A stretch of DNA of 64,000 bases, taken from Flaviramulus multivorans (GTDB lineage: Bacteria; Bacteroidota; Bacteroidia; Flavobacteriales; Flavobacteriaceae). Of this stretch, positions 46,007 to 54,618 are shown in pieces. Numbering within the stretch: the stretch's first letter is position 1; each line of letters starts with the position of its first letter. The stretch covers positions 124,001-188,000 of the forward strand of contig NZ_JAKKDV010000001.1 in the NCBI RefSeq assembly GCF_021728415.1. The letters are read 5' to 3'. The position numbers and the translations under genes are program-made. Below the pieces are notes generated by a model. That model saw nothing but the letters and a program-made list of their open reading frames with translations. It was not told the origin of the DNA and did not search any database.

Positions 46007-46882
46007 TTATCTAGGTCTTCCGCCTCCACGACCACCTCTGCCTCTAAACATTTCGCGCATTTCTTCCATTTTCTTTTTTACAGTTTCATCATACTCTTTT
46101 TGGGTAATTTCTTTTCCTTTTGATGGCATTTTAATAGATTCTTTTTCTGAAGGATTTAATACTATTTTTGAACATAAAATGGTCGTTCTGTCCGCACTAA
46201 CTTCTAAAATTAAACCAGGTAATCCCCAATAAGTATCAGGCCCTTGACTTACTGGTATTTGTGGCGTATACCAAGCAGTTACTAATATTTCTCTAGGCTT
46301 TTCTTCTTCTTCTTCAGCTTCCTTGGCATTAGTTTGAGTGGAGTCTTTAGGTTTATCATTTTCTGGTCGTCTACCAAAACTTGCAAAATCAAATCCATCT
46401 AATCTTTTAATAGCTGTTGCCTTAAAACAAGTGTATTGACCAATTATTTTAGTTTCTGTACCCAGTTCCCAATTTAATTTTTGTAAACTGTCTTTTACTA
46501 AAAATTGCTTTCCAAAAAACTCTTGTTCTTGAAGTATTTGTTGATTCTTTACATTTTTATATTGAGGTCCGCCAGAGGCGCTCATCATCCCAAATCTCAT
46601 ACCTCCTCCTTGACCTGGCGCTTCTAATTTTTCTTCTTCTTTGTATAAAGATTCTGATTGCGTAAAGGTTAAAATATAGGTTTTCTCGAGCATGCTTTTC
46701 ATACGTTCGGCAATTTCCTTTTTACGCTCCTCACTCATTTGGCCACCACCAAAATTACTCATATCGACGGTGGTTTTTGTTTGATAGTAGGCTTTTCCTT
46801 GAAAATCCTTTTGTGCAAAAGAAAAAGCAGAAATAAAAAGTGTGAAGCAGGTAATACTTAGGTTAGTTAAATGACGTTTCAT
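46007..46882 (-). CDS. GLPGLI-family protein
   Basis: A 291-residue protein with signal peptide (ends SAFSFAQ) and the name-giving motif YWGLPGLILEV near residue 225. The YTCFKATAIKRLDG region and the AWYTPQIPVSQGPD segment are also typical. The C-terminus is a glycine/arginine-rich tail (FRGRGGRGGGRPR). GLPGLI genes commonly precede an outer-membrane barrel gene as here; the molecular function is unknown to me. Confidence 0.9.
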   Translation of the reverse strand: MKRHLTNLSITCFTLFISAFSFAQKDFQGKAYYQTKTTVDMSNFGGGQMSEERKKEIAERMKSMLEKTYILTFTQSESLYKEEEKLEAPGQGGGMRFGMMSASGGPQYKNVKNQQILQEQEFFGKQFLVKDSLQKLNWELGTETKIIGQYTCFKATAIKRLDGFDFASFGRRPENDKPKDSTQTNAKEAEEEEEKPREILVTAWYTPQIPVSQGPDTYWGLPGLILEVSADRTTILCSKIVLNPSEKESIKMPSKGKEITQKEYDETVKKKMEEMREMFRGRGGRGGGRPR

Positions 46883-47024
46883 AAGATATGTCTTTTTGAA
46901 TAGTACGTAAAAGTATATTTTTTATACCATCTGTTAGACTTACAAAAATCCATTAAGTTTAATTATTAATTGTTAAATAAATCATAATATAAAGTGGTTT
47001 GATTTTTGTATTTTTCAAGCTACA

Positions 47025-47807
47025 ATGAAATACACTTTAAATTTTCTTTTTATTCTTTCAACGCTCTTTTTTAATGCACAAGAAAGTATTGAGGCATCTT
47101 TTATTAATCAAACCACATTAAATGCTGACATAATAATAGATATAGATAATTTTGAAACTACATACTTTGTAAACAACAATGTCTTTTATAAAAAAACGAA
47201 TGCTAAAACTATAACCTATAATAATATTCAATTGGGGAATATTACCTCAGTAAACGCATTCAATCCCTTAAAAATAAATCTATTTTATAAAGATTTTAAT
47301 ACAATAATTATACTAGATAACAGACTTGCAGAAATATTTAAAATCGATTTTAATGGTCTAGTGCCCTATAAGAACGTTTCGCATATTTCTACAGGTTATG
47401 ATAATACGTTATGGTTATTTAATCAGGATTTACAAAAACTAGAACTTTTTGATTATAAAACTAAAACTACCAGAGCTCAAACGGTGCCTGTGCAAAGTGC
47501 AATATTAGATTTAAAAAGTAATTATAATTATTGCTGGTTACTTACGGAAAACAACCTTTATGTATACAATTATTTTGGAAGTTTAGTGAAGAAAATAAAA
47601 AATGAAGGTTACACAGCTTTAGCCGAAAGCAATGAAAATATCATTTTAAAAAAGGATAATTCTCTATTTTATTTAAAAAAAGATAGTGATGTTCCTCATC
47701 CAATTAAAATACCAAATTTGTTGATAAATCAGTTTTTTGTAACCAATGAAACCTTGTATATTTACAACAATGAAATCTTGCAACAATTCCAATTAAAAAT
47801 CAACTAA
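47025..47807 (+). CDS. Secreted beta-propeller-like protein of unknown function
   Basis: A 260-residue protein with a signal peptide (MKYTLNFLFILSTLFFNAQ) and repeated strand-like segments (TTYFVNNNVFYKKTN, NTIIILDNRLAEIFKIDF, TLWLFNQDLQKLELFDY, NYCWLLTENNLYVYNYFG) suggesting a five- or six-bladed propeller. I cannot name a family. It ends three bases before the deoxynucleoside kinase ATG, so the two are co-transcribed although no functional link is evident. Confidence 0.75.
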   Translation: MKYTLNFLFILSTLFFNAQESIEASFINQTTLNADIIIDIDNFETTYFVNNNVFYKKTNAKTITYNNIQLGNITSVNAFNPLKINLFYKDFNTIIILDNRLAEIFKIDFNGLVPYKNVSHISTGYDNTLWLFNQDLQKLELFDYKTKTTRAQTVPVQSAILDLKSNYNYCWLLTENNLYVYNYFGSLVKKIKNEGYTALAESNENIILKKDNSLFYLKKDSDVPHPIKIPNLLINQFFVTNETLYIYNNEILQQFQLKIN

Positions 47808-47810
47808 ATC

Positions 47811-48425
47811 ATGCACATTGCTATTGCCGGAAACATTGGCGCTGGAAAAACAACGCTTACCAAATTACTAGCAAAACATTACAAATGGGAAGCGCAACTT
47901 GAGGATGTTGTAGACAATCCGTATTTAGACGATTTTTATAATCAAATGGAACGTTGGAGCTTTAATCTACAGGTTTACTTTTTAAATAGTAGATTTCGGC
48001 AAGTTCTTCAAATTCATCAAAGCGGTAAAGACATTATTCAAGATAGGACCATTTATGAGGATGCGCATATTTTTGCTCCGAATTTACACGCCATGGGTTT
48101 GATGACTAATCGTGATTTTGAAAATTACAAATCGCTTTTCGATTTAATGGAGTCGTTGGTAAAAGGTCCGGATATGCTTATTTATTTACGCAGTACCATT
48201 CCTAATTTAGTATCCCAAATTCACAAACGTGGTCGCGACTACGAAAACTCTATAAGCATCGATTATTTAAGCCGTTTGAATGAACGCTATGAAGCATGGA
48301 TTCATGGTTACGACAAAGGAAAATTACTTGTTATAGATGTAGATAAACTAGATTTTGTTGATAATCCAGAAGATTTAGGTCATATAATAAATACTATTGA
48401 TGCAGAGATAAACGGGCTGTTTTAA
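47811..48425 (+). CDS. Deoxynucleoside kinase
   Basis: A 204-residue P-loop kinase. The Walker A GNIGAGKTT is at residues 7-15, followed by EDVVDNPYLDDFY, the DRTIYEDAHIFAPNLHA segment (catalytic Asp-Arg) and the LID-like RGRDYENSISIDYL. It salvages deoxynucleosides (deoxyadenosine/deoxycytidine/deoxyguanosine type; the exact preference is not readable). It is convergent with the PL6 lyase gene, with five bases between the stops. Confidence 0.92.
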   Translation: MHIAIAGNIGAGKTTLTKLLAKHYKWEAQLEDVVDNPYLDDFYNQMERWSFNLQVYFLNSRFRQVLQIHQSGKDIIQDRTIYEDAHIFAPNLHAMGLMTNRDFENYKSLFDLMESLVKGPDMLIYLRSTIPNLVSQIHKRGRDYENSISIDYLSRLNERYEAWIHGYDKGKLLVIDVDKLDFVDNPEDLGHIINTIDAEINGLF

Positions 48426-48430
48426 ACCAA

Positions 48431-50182
48431 CTATTCTACAACAAACTTACTCCTAAAATTATTTGCTTTAAGGATGTATATTCCTTTTGATAAATTACTT
48501 ATGTTAATTGTTTCAATATTAGAATTACTTGCTTTTTTCAGAAGTAATTTACCCGCAAGATCAAATATTTCTATAGTTTCTAATATGTTGTTTGATAAAA
48601 ACACCGTTACCTGATTTTTTGTAGGTACGGGATAAATTTTAAAAACAGCCTTTTCATAGACTTTTTCATTATTAGATAAAGTCCCCGATGCGCCAAAACC
48701 TACTACAATGCCTACATCCGATTGTTTGTAAGGTTCTCTAGTTCCTCCAGCACCATATTCTTCGGCACCAGCATCAAACGCTACTTCTCTAATACCACCA
48801 AGAATGTCTTCGGTTAAAAACGAATATGTTCCAGCTCCATAATCTATAGCTGCGCTTCCAACAGGCACTGTGTAAAAATCAGTTCCTGAAACTAACAACC
48901 CAGAAGTTACATTTATATTACCTGTAGCTGACACGGAACCAAAAGAATCAAAAGTACCATTTTGCTTAATGTTATTCTCATACTTAGACGAAGCTCCAAT
49001 AAGCTGTGTGGTTACTTGTATAGCTCTATTGGTGCTTTCATATATGATATTGTTGCCAATTATTACATCTTGAGGTGGCTGATTTTGAGTACCAGCACTA
49101 AATGTAGCCCCAACTCTAATCCCTAAATCGCAATCTACAAAGGTGTTATTTACAATAGTCGCATTTTTTACCTGATAATATCCATTTAGTGGGCTATTTA
49201 AAATTCCATTGTGAATATTAATCCCAGCAAGACCGTTAGTATTCGTGTTATTAGGATATTTAGCCCTGGTACCTTGCACATAATTATTGTAGATTTTATG
49301 GTTTTCGCCCATCATACGAATACCTCCACTAAATGACTGACCATTTGCCAAAAAGAAGTTATTAAAAACCTCACAGTTATCACCATGCCTCAAAGTTAAT
49401 GCTCCTGAATAATTTTCGAATGTATTATTGTAATATTTATTGCTCCCACTTTTGTTAGAAATCACTTCAATTTCACCAACAAAATTGTAAAAATAATTAT
49501 CATAAATTTCAGTAAATGAATCTGATAATGATGTTGAACTACTCCCAATTCTAATAGCATCTTGGTCGTTATCATCATTAACTACAGAAGTACCCTGTGG
49601 TGTTCTATTTGCAAAATAATTATGGTGTATTTTATGATAATTAGGGTCAGACGAGTCTCTATTATCATTAATGATACTGCCTACACCATGCTTTCCCAGG
49701 AAAGAAGAATAGCTTACTTCGTTATTAGCCCCACGCAACAAAATCCATTTAAAAACACTGGTTTGCTGAGAGGCTCCTTGATTAAAAGCGTCTATCTTTA
49801 TATTTGTAACCTTACAATTGTTACATAGAGAACTGCTAGAAGTTCTGAAGTCTATTAATGCAGTACCAGTACTTACTGTAGCAGGGGGATTTCTAAATAC
49901 AACACCTTCGAAATATATGTAGCTTCCTCCCAGTTTTACATTGGTAACACCCTCAAAAAAGACACTCCCAGGAGTTTCAGCCTTAATCGTGATTGGGTTT
50001 TCTAAAGTTCCTGTTTTGTTAATACTTATTTGAATATTAGTCCATGTTTGATTTTGTAATACAATTGTAGTGCCAGCAGTAGCCGCATTTATAGCATTTT
50101 GAAGTTCGGTGTTATTGCTAACAACTTGAGAGTTGACATTAATTACAATAAACAATACTATTAAAAATAAATAATTTTTCAT
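48431..50182 (-). CDS. Secreted PL6 (chondroitinase B-like) polysaccharide lyase with T9SS sorting domain
   Basis: A 583-residue protein: signal peptide (ends INVNSQ), a right-handed parallel beta-helix and, from about residue 505, a type IX secretion sorting domain (FKIYPVPTKNQVTVFLS ... GIYILKANNFRSKFVVE). The PL6 active-site blocks are clear: GEIEVISNKSGSNKYYN with calcium ligands Glu237 and Glu239 and catalytic Lys244, then ALTLRHG with Arg265. Such enzymes depolymerise alginate or dermatan/chondroitin; alginate is more likely in a marine flavobacterium. It stands alone without SusC/SusD genes, with two perfect tandem palindromes upstream. Confidence 0.9.
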   Translation of the reverse strand: MKNYLFLIVLFIVINVNSQVVSNNTELQNAINAATAGTTIVLQNQTWTNIQISINKTGTLENPITIKAETPGSVFFEGVTNVKLGGSYIYFEGVVFRNPPATVSTGTALIDFRTSSSSLCNNCKVTNIKIDAFNQGASQQTSVFKWILLRGANNEVSYSSFLGKHGVGSIINDNRDSSDPNYHKIHHNYFANRTPQGTSVVNDDNDQDAIRIGSSSTSLSDSFTEIYDNYFYNFVGEIEVISNKSGSNKYYNNTFENYSGALTLRHGDNCEVFNNFFLANGQSFSGGIRMMGENHKIYNNYVQGTRAKYPNNTNTNGLAGINIHNGILNSPLNGYYQVKNATIVNNTFVDCDLGIRVGATFSAGTQNQPPQDVIIGNNIIYESTNRAIQVTTQLIGASSKYENNIKQNGTFDSFGSVSATGNINVTSGLLVSGTDFYTVPVGSAAIDYGAGTYSFLTEDILGGIREVAFDAGAEEYGAGGTREPYKQSDVGIVVGFGASGTLSNNEKVYEKAVFKIYPVPTKNQVTVFLSNNILETIEIFDLAGKLLLKKASNSNIETINISNLSKGIYILKANNFRSKFVVE

Positions 50183-50196
50183 GACTTATGTTTTTT

Positions 50197-50221
50197 TTGG
50201 TTAACCAAATTGGTTAACCAA
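50197..50221. promoter_or_regulatory. Two tandem perfect palindromes upstream of the PL6 gene
   Basis: TTGGTTAACCAA occurs at 50197-50208 and again at 50210-50221, centres 13 bases apart, 15-39 bases upstream of the PL6 start. Such twin dyads are typical binding sites of a GntR- or LacI-type repressor; the regulator itself is not in the window. Confidence 0.7.
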
Positions 50222-50271
50222 TTCAAATATAGGAAGTTTTGGAATACAATTGTATTATTTAACTAAAAATT

Positions 50272-51270
50272 TTAAATAATATATCCATACTTTTTTGCAT
50301 GCTCGATGGCTTGATTACTATTTTCCACCATCAATACAGGAGTTTGTTTATAATCTTCAAATAAACTCCTAACTCGGAGCATCTTTTTTTTGTGCTTAAC
50401 ACTCCTTAAATATATGGCCAAAACTTGAGTGGGATACTCTCTCGCAATTTCAATGTAAATGTCAGCATCGTACTCCCCACTATCACCAATTAATATAAAT
50501 TTTAAATCTGGGTAAGTTTTTAAAATATTTAAAATTTCTTTTTGCTTTTGTGGCTTATCGCCTTGAGGTTTCTTTTTAAAAATATCTTTAAAGCTTCGTA
50601 ATAAAATAGGTCCCTTAGGAAAATTATGCTGTTTAAGAAAAAATTCAAGATAGCGATATAAATTCCATGGGCTATGACTTACATAAAAAATTGGATTAGC
50701 ATTATTACCTGATTGCCCTCTATGTAGTTTATGATAAAACTCTGCTGCCCCCTCCAAAGGTATCCTACTTGCAGCATTCTTAAATATACTATTGATTAAA
50801 ACTTTCCATTTTAAAGTAGAAACAACGCCTGTATGAAGAATTGTATCATCAATATCACTAATAACCCCGTAATCTGCTTGTAAAGAAGGAACTAATAATT
50901 CACCAGGAAATCGGTTGGCATTTTGAATATTACGCTTAATATTTACATCATTATAAGACACTTCATAGCTGAGCCAGTCTTCATTATTAGTAAGGGCGTC
51001 TAAACCATTAACTTTCTCATCTATTTTAAAATAACCATGGTTATCAGTAGATGTTTTTAAAATAGCTCCGTTGGGCAAGGTTACTTTTAAAGGTGTGTTT
51101 TTTATTTCATCGGTTTCAAAACGTTTCCATGAATTTAAAAATAATGCAAACAAGCCTTTCTGCTCCAAATTAATGCTTTCGTCTTCAATAGCTCTTCCTC
51201 TTAAATACAAATGATTTGAAGTCCCATAAGTTTGAAAGGCAATTATTTGAAGCGCGTCTTTTTTAAACAT
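50272..51270 (-). CDS. App1-type (DUF2183) phosphatidate phosphatase-like protein
   Basis: A 332-residue protein without signal peptide. The C-terminal half is an HAD-like phosphatase domain with the DxDxT motif in VISDIDDTILHTG (about residues 135-147), FYVSHSPWNLYRYLEFF and IGDSGEYDADIYIEIA. This corresponds to the App1/DUF2183 family, whose yeast member dephosphorylates phosphatidate. The N-terminal part is a beta-rich domain. It could act in membrane lipid turnover; the substrate is not certain. Confidence 0.86.
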   Translation of the reverse strand: MFKKDALQIIAFQTYGTSNHLYLRGRAIEDESINLEQKGLFALFLNSWKRFETDEIKNTPLKVTLPNGAILKTSTDNHGYFKIDEKVNGLDALTNNEDWLSYEVSYNDVNIKRNIQNANRFPGELLVPSLQADYGVISDIDDTILHTGVVSTLKWKVLINSIFKNAASRIPLEGAAEFYHKLHRGQSGNNANPIFYVSHSPWNLYRYLEFFLKQHNFPKGPILLRSFKDIFKKKPQGDKPQKQKEILNILKTYPDLKFILIGDSGEYDADIYIEIAREYPTQVLAIYLRSVKHKKKMLRVRSLFEDYKQTPVLMVENSNQAIEHAKKYGYII

Positions 51271-51300
51271 TGAATGCTTTTAAAGTTGAATAAAAATACA

Positions 51301-51332
51301 AAAAAAACCACGCTTAAAAACGTGGTTTTTTT
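51301..51332 (-). terminator. Terminator of hppA
   Basis: ACCACG, a short loop, CGTGGT flanked by A-rich and T-rich runs, 20 bases after the hppA stop. Confidence 0.88.
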
Positions 51333-51353
51333 AAATTATAAAAATGCATTTAT

Positions 51354-53741
51354 TTAATTCGTCATTTCTTCTTTTACAACCTTTTTTACTCTTATGTTGA
51401 CATCCTCTGCATCACCTTTAAAAGCTTCAATTTTTGTCTTTACTTCCTCTTCTGTTCCTTCAAAAGTTTGATAATCGGTTGATTTTTCACCGTTTTTTGT
51501 AGTGACTGTTGTAACTACTGCTTTAACGGTTCCGTCTTCATTCTTATTCATTTCAACTTTAACTTCTTTTGAAATTTCAGTCAACTCATTAGATTTAGAA
51601 GAATTATATGCAGCAATATCTTCTGAAGATAAAGCAATACTAGGCGCAATAACTAAGGCTACTACAGACATTAGTTTTAATAAAATATTTAATGAAGGTC
51701 CTGAAGTATCTTTAAAAGGATCTCCAACAGTATCTCCTACAACAGCAGCTTTGTGTGCCTCAGTTCCTTTTTTACCTTGTTCTTCAATAGTTTTTTTAGC
51801 ATTATCCCATGCACCACCTGCATTTGATTGGAAAATTGCCATAAGTACACCACAAGTTGTTACCCCAGCTAACAAACCTCCTAACATTTCAGCTCCACCA
51901 ATAAAACCAACAGCTACAGGAACAGCAATAGCTAACAGTCCTGGTAAAACCATTTCTTTAATGGAGGCTTTTGTTGAAATATCAACACACTTTCCGTATT
52001 CAGCATAACCATCAGCGGCGTCAAAAATGGCTCTATCTTCTTTTGATGCTTTGCTCATATCAGAATCATACTTACGCATCACCTCTAAGGCAGCTTTTAA
52101 CTGAGGAATATCTTTAAATTGGCGACGTACCTCTTCAATCATAGCCATAGCAGCACGACCAACCGCATTCATTGATAAAGCAGAAAATACAAATGGCAAC
52201 ATACCACCTACAAGTAAGCCTGCCATAATATCTGGTTGAGATACATCAATTGCAGTTACACCAGCGGTTTTCATAAAAGCAGCAAATAATGCTAAAGCCG
52301 TTAATGCAGCAGAAGCAATCGCAAATCCTTTACCAATCGCAGCAGTTGTATTTCCAACAGCATCTAATTTATCAGTACGTTCTCTAACCTCGCTTGGTAA
52401 TTCTGCCATTTCAGCTATACCACCAGCGTTATCAGAAATTGGTCCATAAGCATCAACTGCTAATTGAATTCCTGTATTTGCTAACATACCAACTGCGGCA
52501 ATAGCAATACCGTATAATCCGGCAAAATGATGTGATACTAAAATTGCCGCAGCAATTAAAAGAATAGGAATCATTGTAGACATCATTCCAATGCCTAAAC
52601 CTGCAATTATATTTGTAGCTGCCCCAGTTTCTGATTGTCTTACAATAGAATTTACAGGTCCTTTTCCTGTACCTGTATAATATTCGGTTACTTTTCCAAC
52701 AGCCAAACCAGCTACTAAACCAGCAATAGTTGCCCAAAAAACTCCCATAGCACCAAACGGTAACCCTTCAACAGATTCAGGTAATAAAGCATTAATAATA
52801 AAGTAAGATGCAACAACCATTAAACCTGCAGAACCAAACTCACCAATATTTAATGCTGTTTGTGGGTTTCCACCATCTTTAACTCTTACAAAGAATGTTC
52901 CTATTATAGACATTATAATTCCAACAGCAGCTAATACTAAAGGTAAGTATACCGCTCCTAGTCCATTAAAATCTGGCGTTAAAATAAAAGCTCCTAATAC
53001 CATGGTTCCGATTATTGACCCAACATAAGACTCAAATAAATCGGCCCCCATACCAGCAACATCTCCTACGTTATCACCAACGTTATCTGCGATAGTAGCA
53101 GGGTTTAACGGGTGATCTTCTGGAATACCAGCTTCAACTTTTCCTACTAAATCTGCACCAACATCGGCAGCCTTTGTATAAATTCCACCTCCAACACGTG
53201 CAAATAGAGCAATGGAAGATGCTCCTAAAGAAAATCCTGAAAGCACGTTAAGAACTTCGTTAAGTCCCCAACCCATTTCGCTATAAATAGCAAATAAACC
53301 ACTCAATCCTAAAACACCGAGTCCTACAACTCCAAGTCCCATTACGGCACCTCCAGCAAAAGCGACTTCTAAAGCTTTCCCTAAAGAAGTTCTTGCAGCA
53401 CTGGTTGTTCTTACATTAGCCTTAGTAGCAACCTTCATACCTATAAAACCAGCTAATGCTGAACAGATGGCTCCAACTATAAATGATACCGCTACCATTC
53501 CGTTTGACCCGTCTTCTGCATTACCTTTAAAGTACAATAAGATAGCAACTGCAACCACAAAAACTGATAAAATTTTGTATTCTGCTTTTAGGAAAGACAT
53601 AGCTCCATCAGCAATATTTTTGGCGATTTTTATCATTTTTTCAGTCCCTTGGTCTTGCTTAGAAACCCATGCGCTTTTTATAAAAACAAATAAAAGTGCT
53701 AATACACCAAAAAGTGGTAAAAATTTTATTACTAATTCCAT
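51354..53741 (-). CDS. hppA: Membrane-bound (sodium/proton-translocating) pyrophosphatase with C-terminal extension
   Basis: A 795-residue polytopic protein. It carries the catalytic signature of membrane pyrophosphatases ([33 protein letters not shown] shown in part: [20 protein letters not shown]) and the second active-site segment [19 protein letters not shown]. The diagnostic [10 protein letters not shown] has Ala in the position that marks potassium-dependent enzymes; many of those pump sodium. After the last membrane segment ([11 protein letters not shown]) about 92 charged residues follow that ordinary homologues lack. It is downstream of the soluble pyrophosphatase but separated from it by a terminator. 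Confidence 0.93.
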   Translation of the reverse strand: MELVIKFLPLFGVLALLFVFIKSAWVSKQDQGTEKMIKIAKNIADGAMSFLKAEYKILSVFVVAVAILLYFKGNAEDGSNGMVAVSFIVGAICSALAGFIGMKVATKANVRTTSAARTSLGKALEVAFAGGAVMGLGVVGLGVLGLSGLFAIYSEMGWGLNEVLNVLSGFSLGASSIALFARVGGGIYTKAADVGADLVGKVEAGIPEDHPLNPATIADNVGDNVGDVAGMGADLFESYVGSIIGTMVLGAFILTPDFNGLGAVYLPLVLAAVGIIMSIIGTFFVRVKDGGNPQTALNIGEFGSAGLMVVASYFIINALLPESVEGLPFGAMGVFWATIAGLVAGLAVGKVTEYYTGTGKGPVNSIVRQSETGAATNIIAGLGIGMMSTMIPILLIAAAILVSHHFAGLYGIAIAAVGMLANTGIQLAVDAYGPISDNAGGIAEMAELPSEVRERTDKLDAVGNTTAAIGKGFAIASAALTALALFAAFMKTAGVTAIDVSQPDIMAGLLVGGMLPFVFSALSMNAVGRAAMAMIEEVRRQFKDIPQLKAALEVMRKYDSDMSKASKEDRAIFDAADGYAEYGKCVDISTKASIKEMVLPGLLAIAVPVAVGFIGGAEMLGGLLAGVTTCGVLMAIFQSNAGGAWDNAKKTIEEQGKKGTEAHKAAVVGDTVGDPFKDTSGPSLNILLKLMSVVALVIAPSIALSSEDIAAYNSSKSNELTEISKEVKVEMNKNEDGTVKAVVTTVTTKNGEKSTDYQTFEGTEEEVKTKIEAFKGDAEDVNIRVKKVVKEEMTN

Positions 53742-53812
53742 ATTAAGTTAGTTAGTTTTAAATTAATTATTTTTTTAACGGGGGTAAAAATAGAGAAATA
53801 TAAGTGATAAAA

Positions 53813-53842
53813 AAAACCACCTTTAATTAAAGATGGTTCATT
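53813..53842 (-). terminator. Terminator of ppa
   Basis: On the minus strand AACCATCTTT/AAAGGTGGTT with a short AATT loop, followed by a T-run, between the ppa stop and the hppA start. Confidence 0.85.
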
Positions 53843-53872
53843 TTTTTGTCTTTTTTTTATTGATCTAATAAT

Positions 53873-54406
53873 TTATATGGTAAATGTTCGTTTTTTCTTG
53901 TGTTCACTTTCTTCGTAACGTGTCACACATTCATGATAAATTTTGATGGCTTCTTCAGCATTTCCCCATCCTCCAACATCAACTTTTTTCTTTTCTAAAT
54001 CTTTATATACTTGGAAAAAGTGTTCAATTTCTTTTAACCTGTGTGGGTTCAAATCTGAAATATCGCTTCTTTTACTCCAAACTGGATCCGAAACTGGTAC
54101 GCAAATAATTTTTTCATCAGGTCCTTTTTCATCAGTCATATGAAATACACCAATAGGTCTTACTTCCATAACCACCATTGGATAGGAAGGCTCTGTTGAT
54201 AACACCAAAATATCCAAAGGATCTTGATCTAATGCTAAAGTTTCTGGTACAAACCCATAGTCTCCTGGATACATCATTGACGAAAATAATGTTCTATCAA
54301 ATCGAATTTTATTTAAAGTAAAATCGTACTCGTATTTATTTCTACTCCCTTTGGGTATTTCAATAAGTACATCAAACGATACTTTTTTAGTCTTTTTATC
54401 ACTCAT
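53873..54406 (-). CDS. ppa: Soluble inorganic pyrophosphatase (family I)
   Basis: A 177-residue cytoplasmic enzyme that hydrolyses pyrophosphate. The blocks EIPKGSRNKYEYD, MYPGDYGFVPETLALDQDPLDILVL with the metal-binding D-x-D-P-x-D pattern, and GPDEKIICVPVSDP are typical of family I. It lies upstream of the membrane pyrophosphatase on the same strand, so the cell has a free and an ion-pumping route for the same substrate at one locus, though transcription is separated by a terminator. Confidence 0.96.
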   Translation of the reverse strand: MSDKKTKKVSFDVLIEIPKGSRNKYEYDFTLNKIRFDRTLFSSMMYPGDYGFVPETLALDQDPLDILVLSTEPSYPMVVMEVRPIGVFHMTDEKGPDEKIICVPVSDPVWSKRSDISDLNPHRLKEIEHFFQVYKDLEKKKVDVGGWGNAEEAIKIYHECVTRYEESEHKKKRTFTI

Positions 54407-54618
54407 TTTTAATTATTTTATATTATACTTTTTTGTATAAAATCATCCTTAATTGCAGTTTGCAAATGTACTGAACACTTATCCTTAAAGCAATAAAATC
54501 GCAATGTTTTATATGATATATTATGCATTAATCTTACGACATGGCAAACCATGAATTTAACATATACCGCATTAAATATTTATTATCTTGCACGAGACTA
54601 AAACAAATAATTAAAAAA

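Noticed and set aside
51502-52008. 168-codon plus-strand frame opposite hppA
   Set aside because: A mirror frame of a low-complexity membrane-protein gene; no signal or family features.
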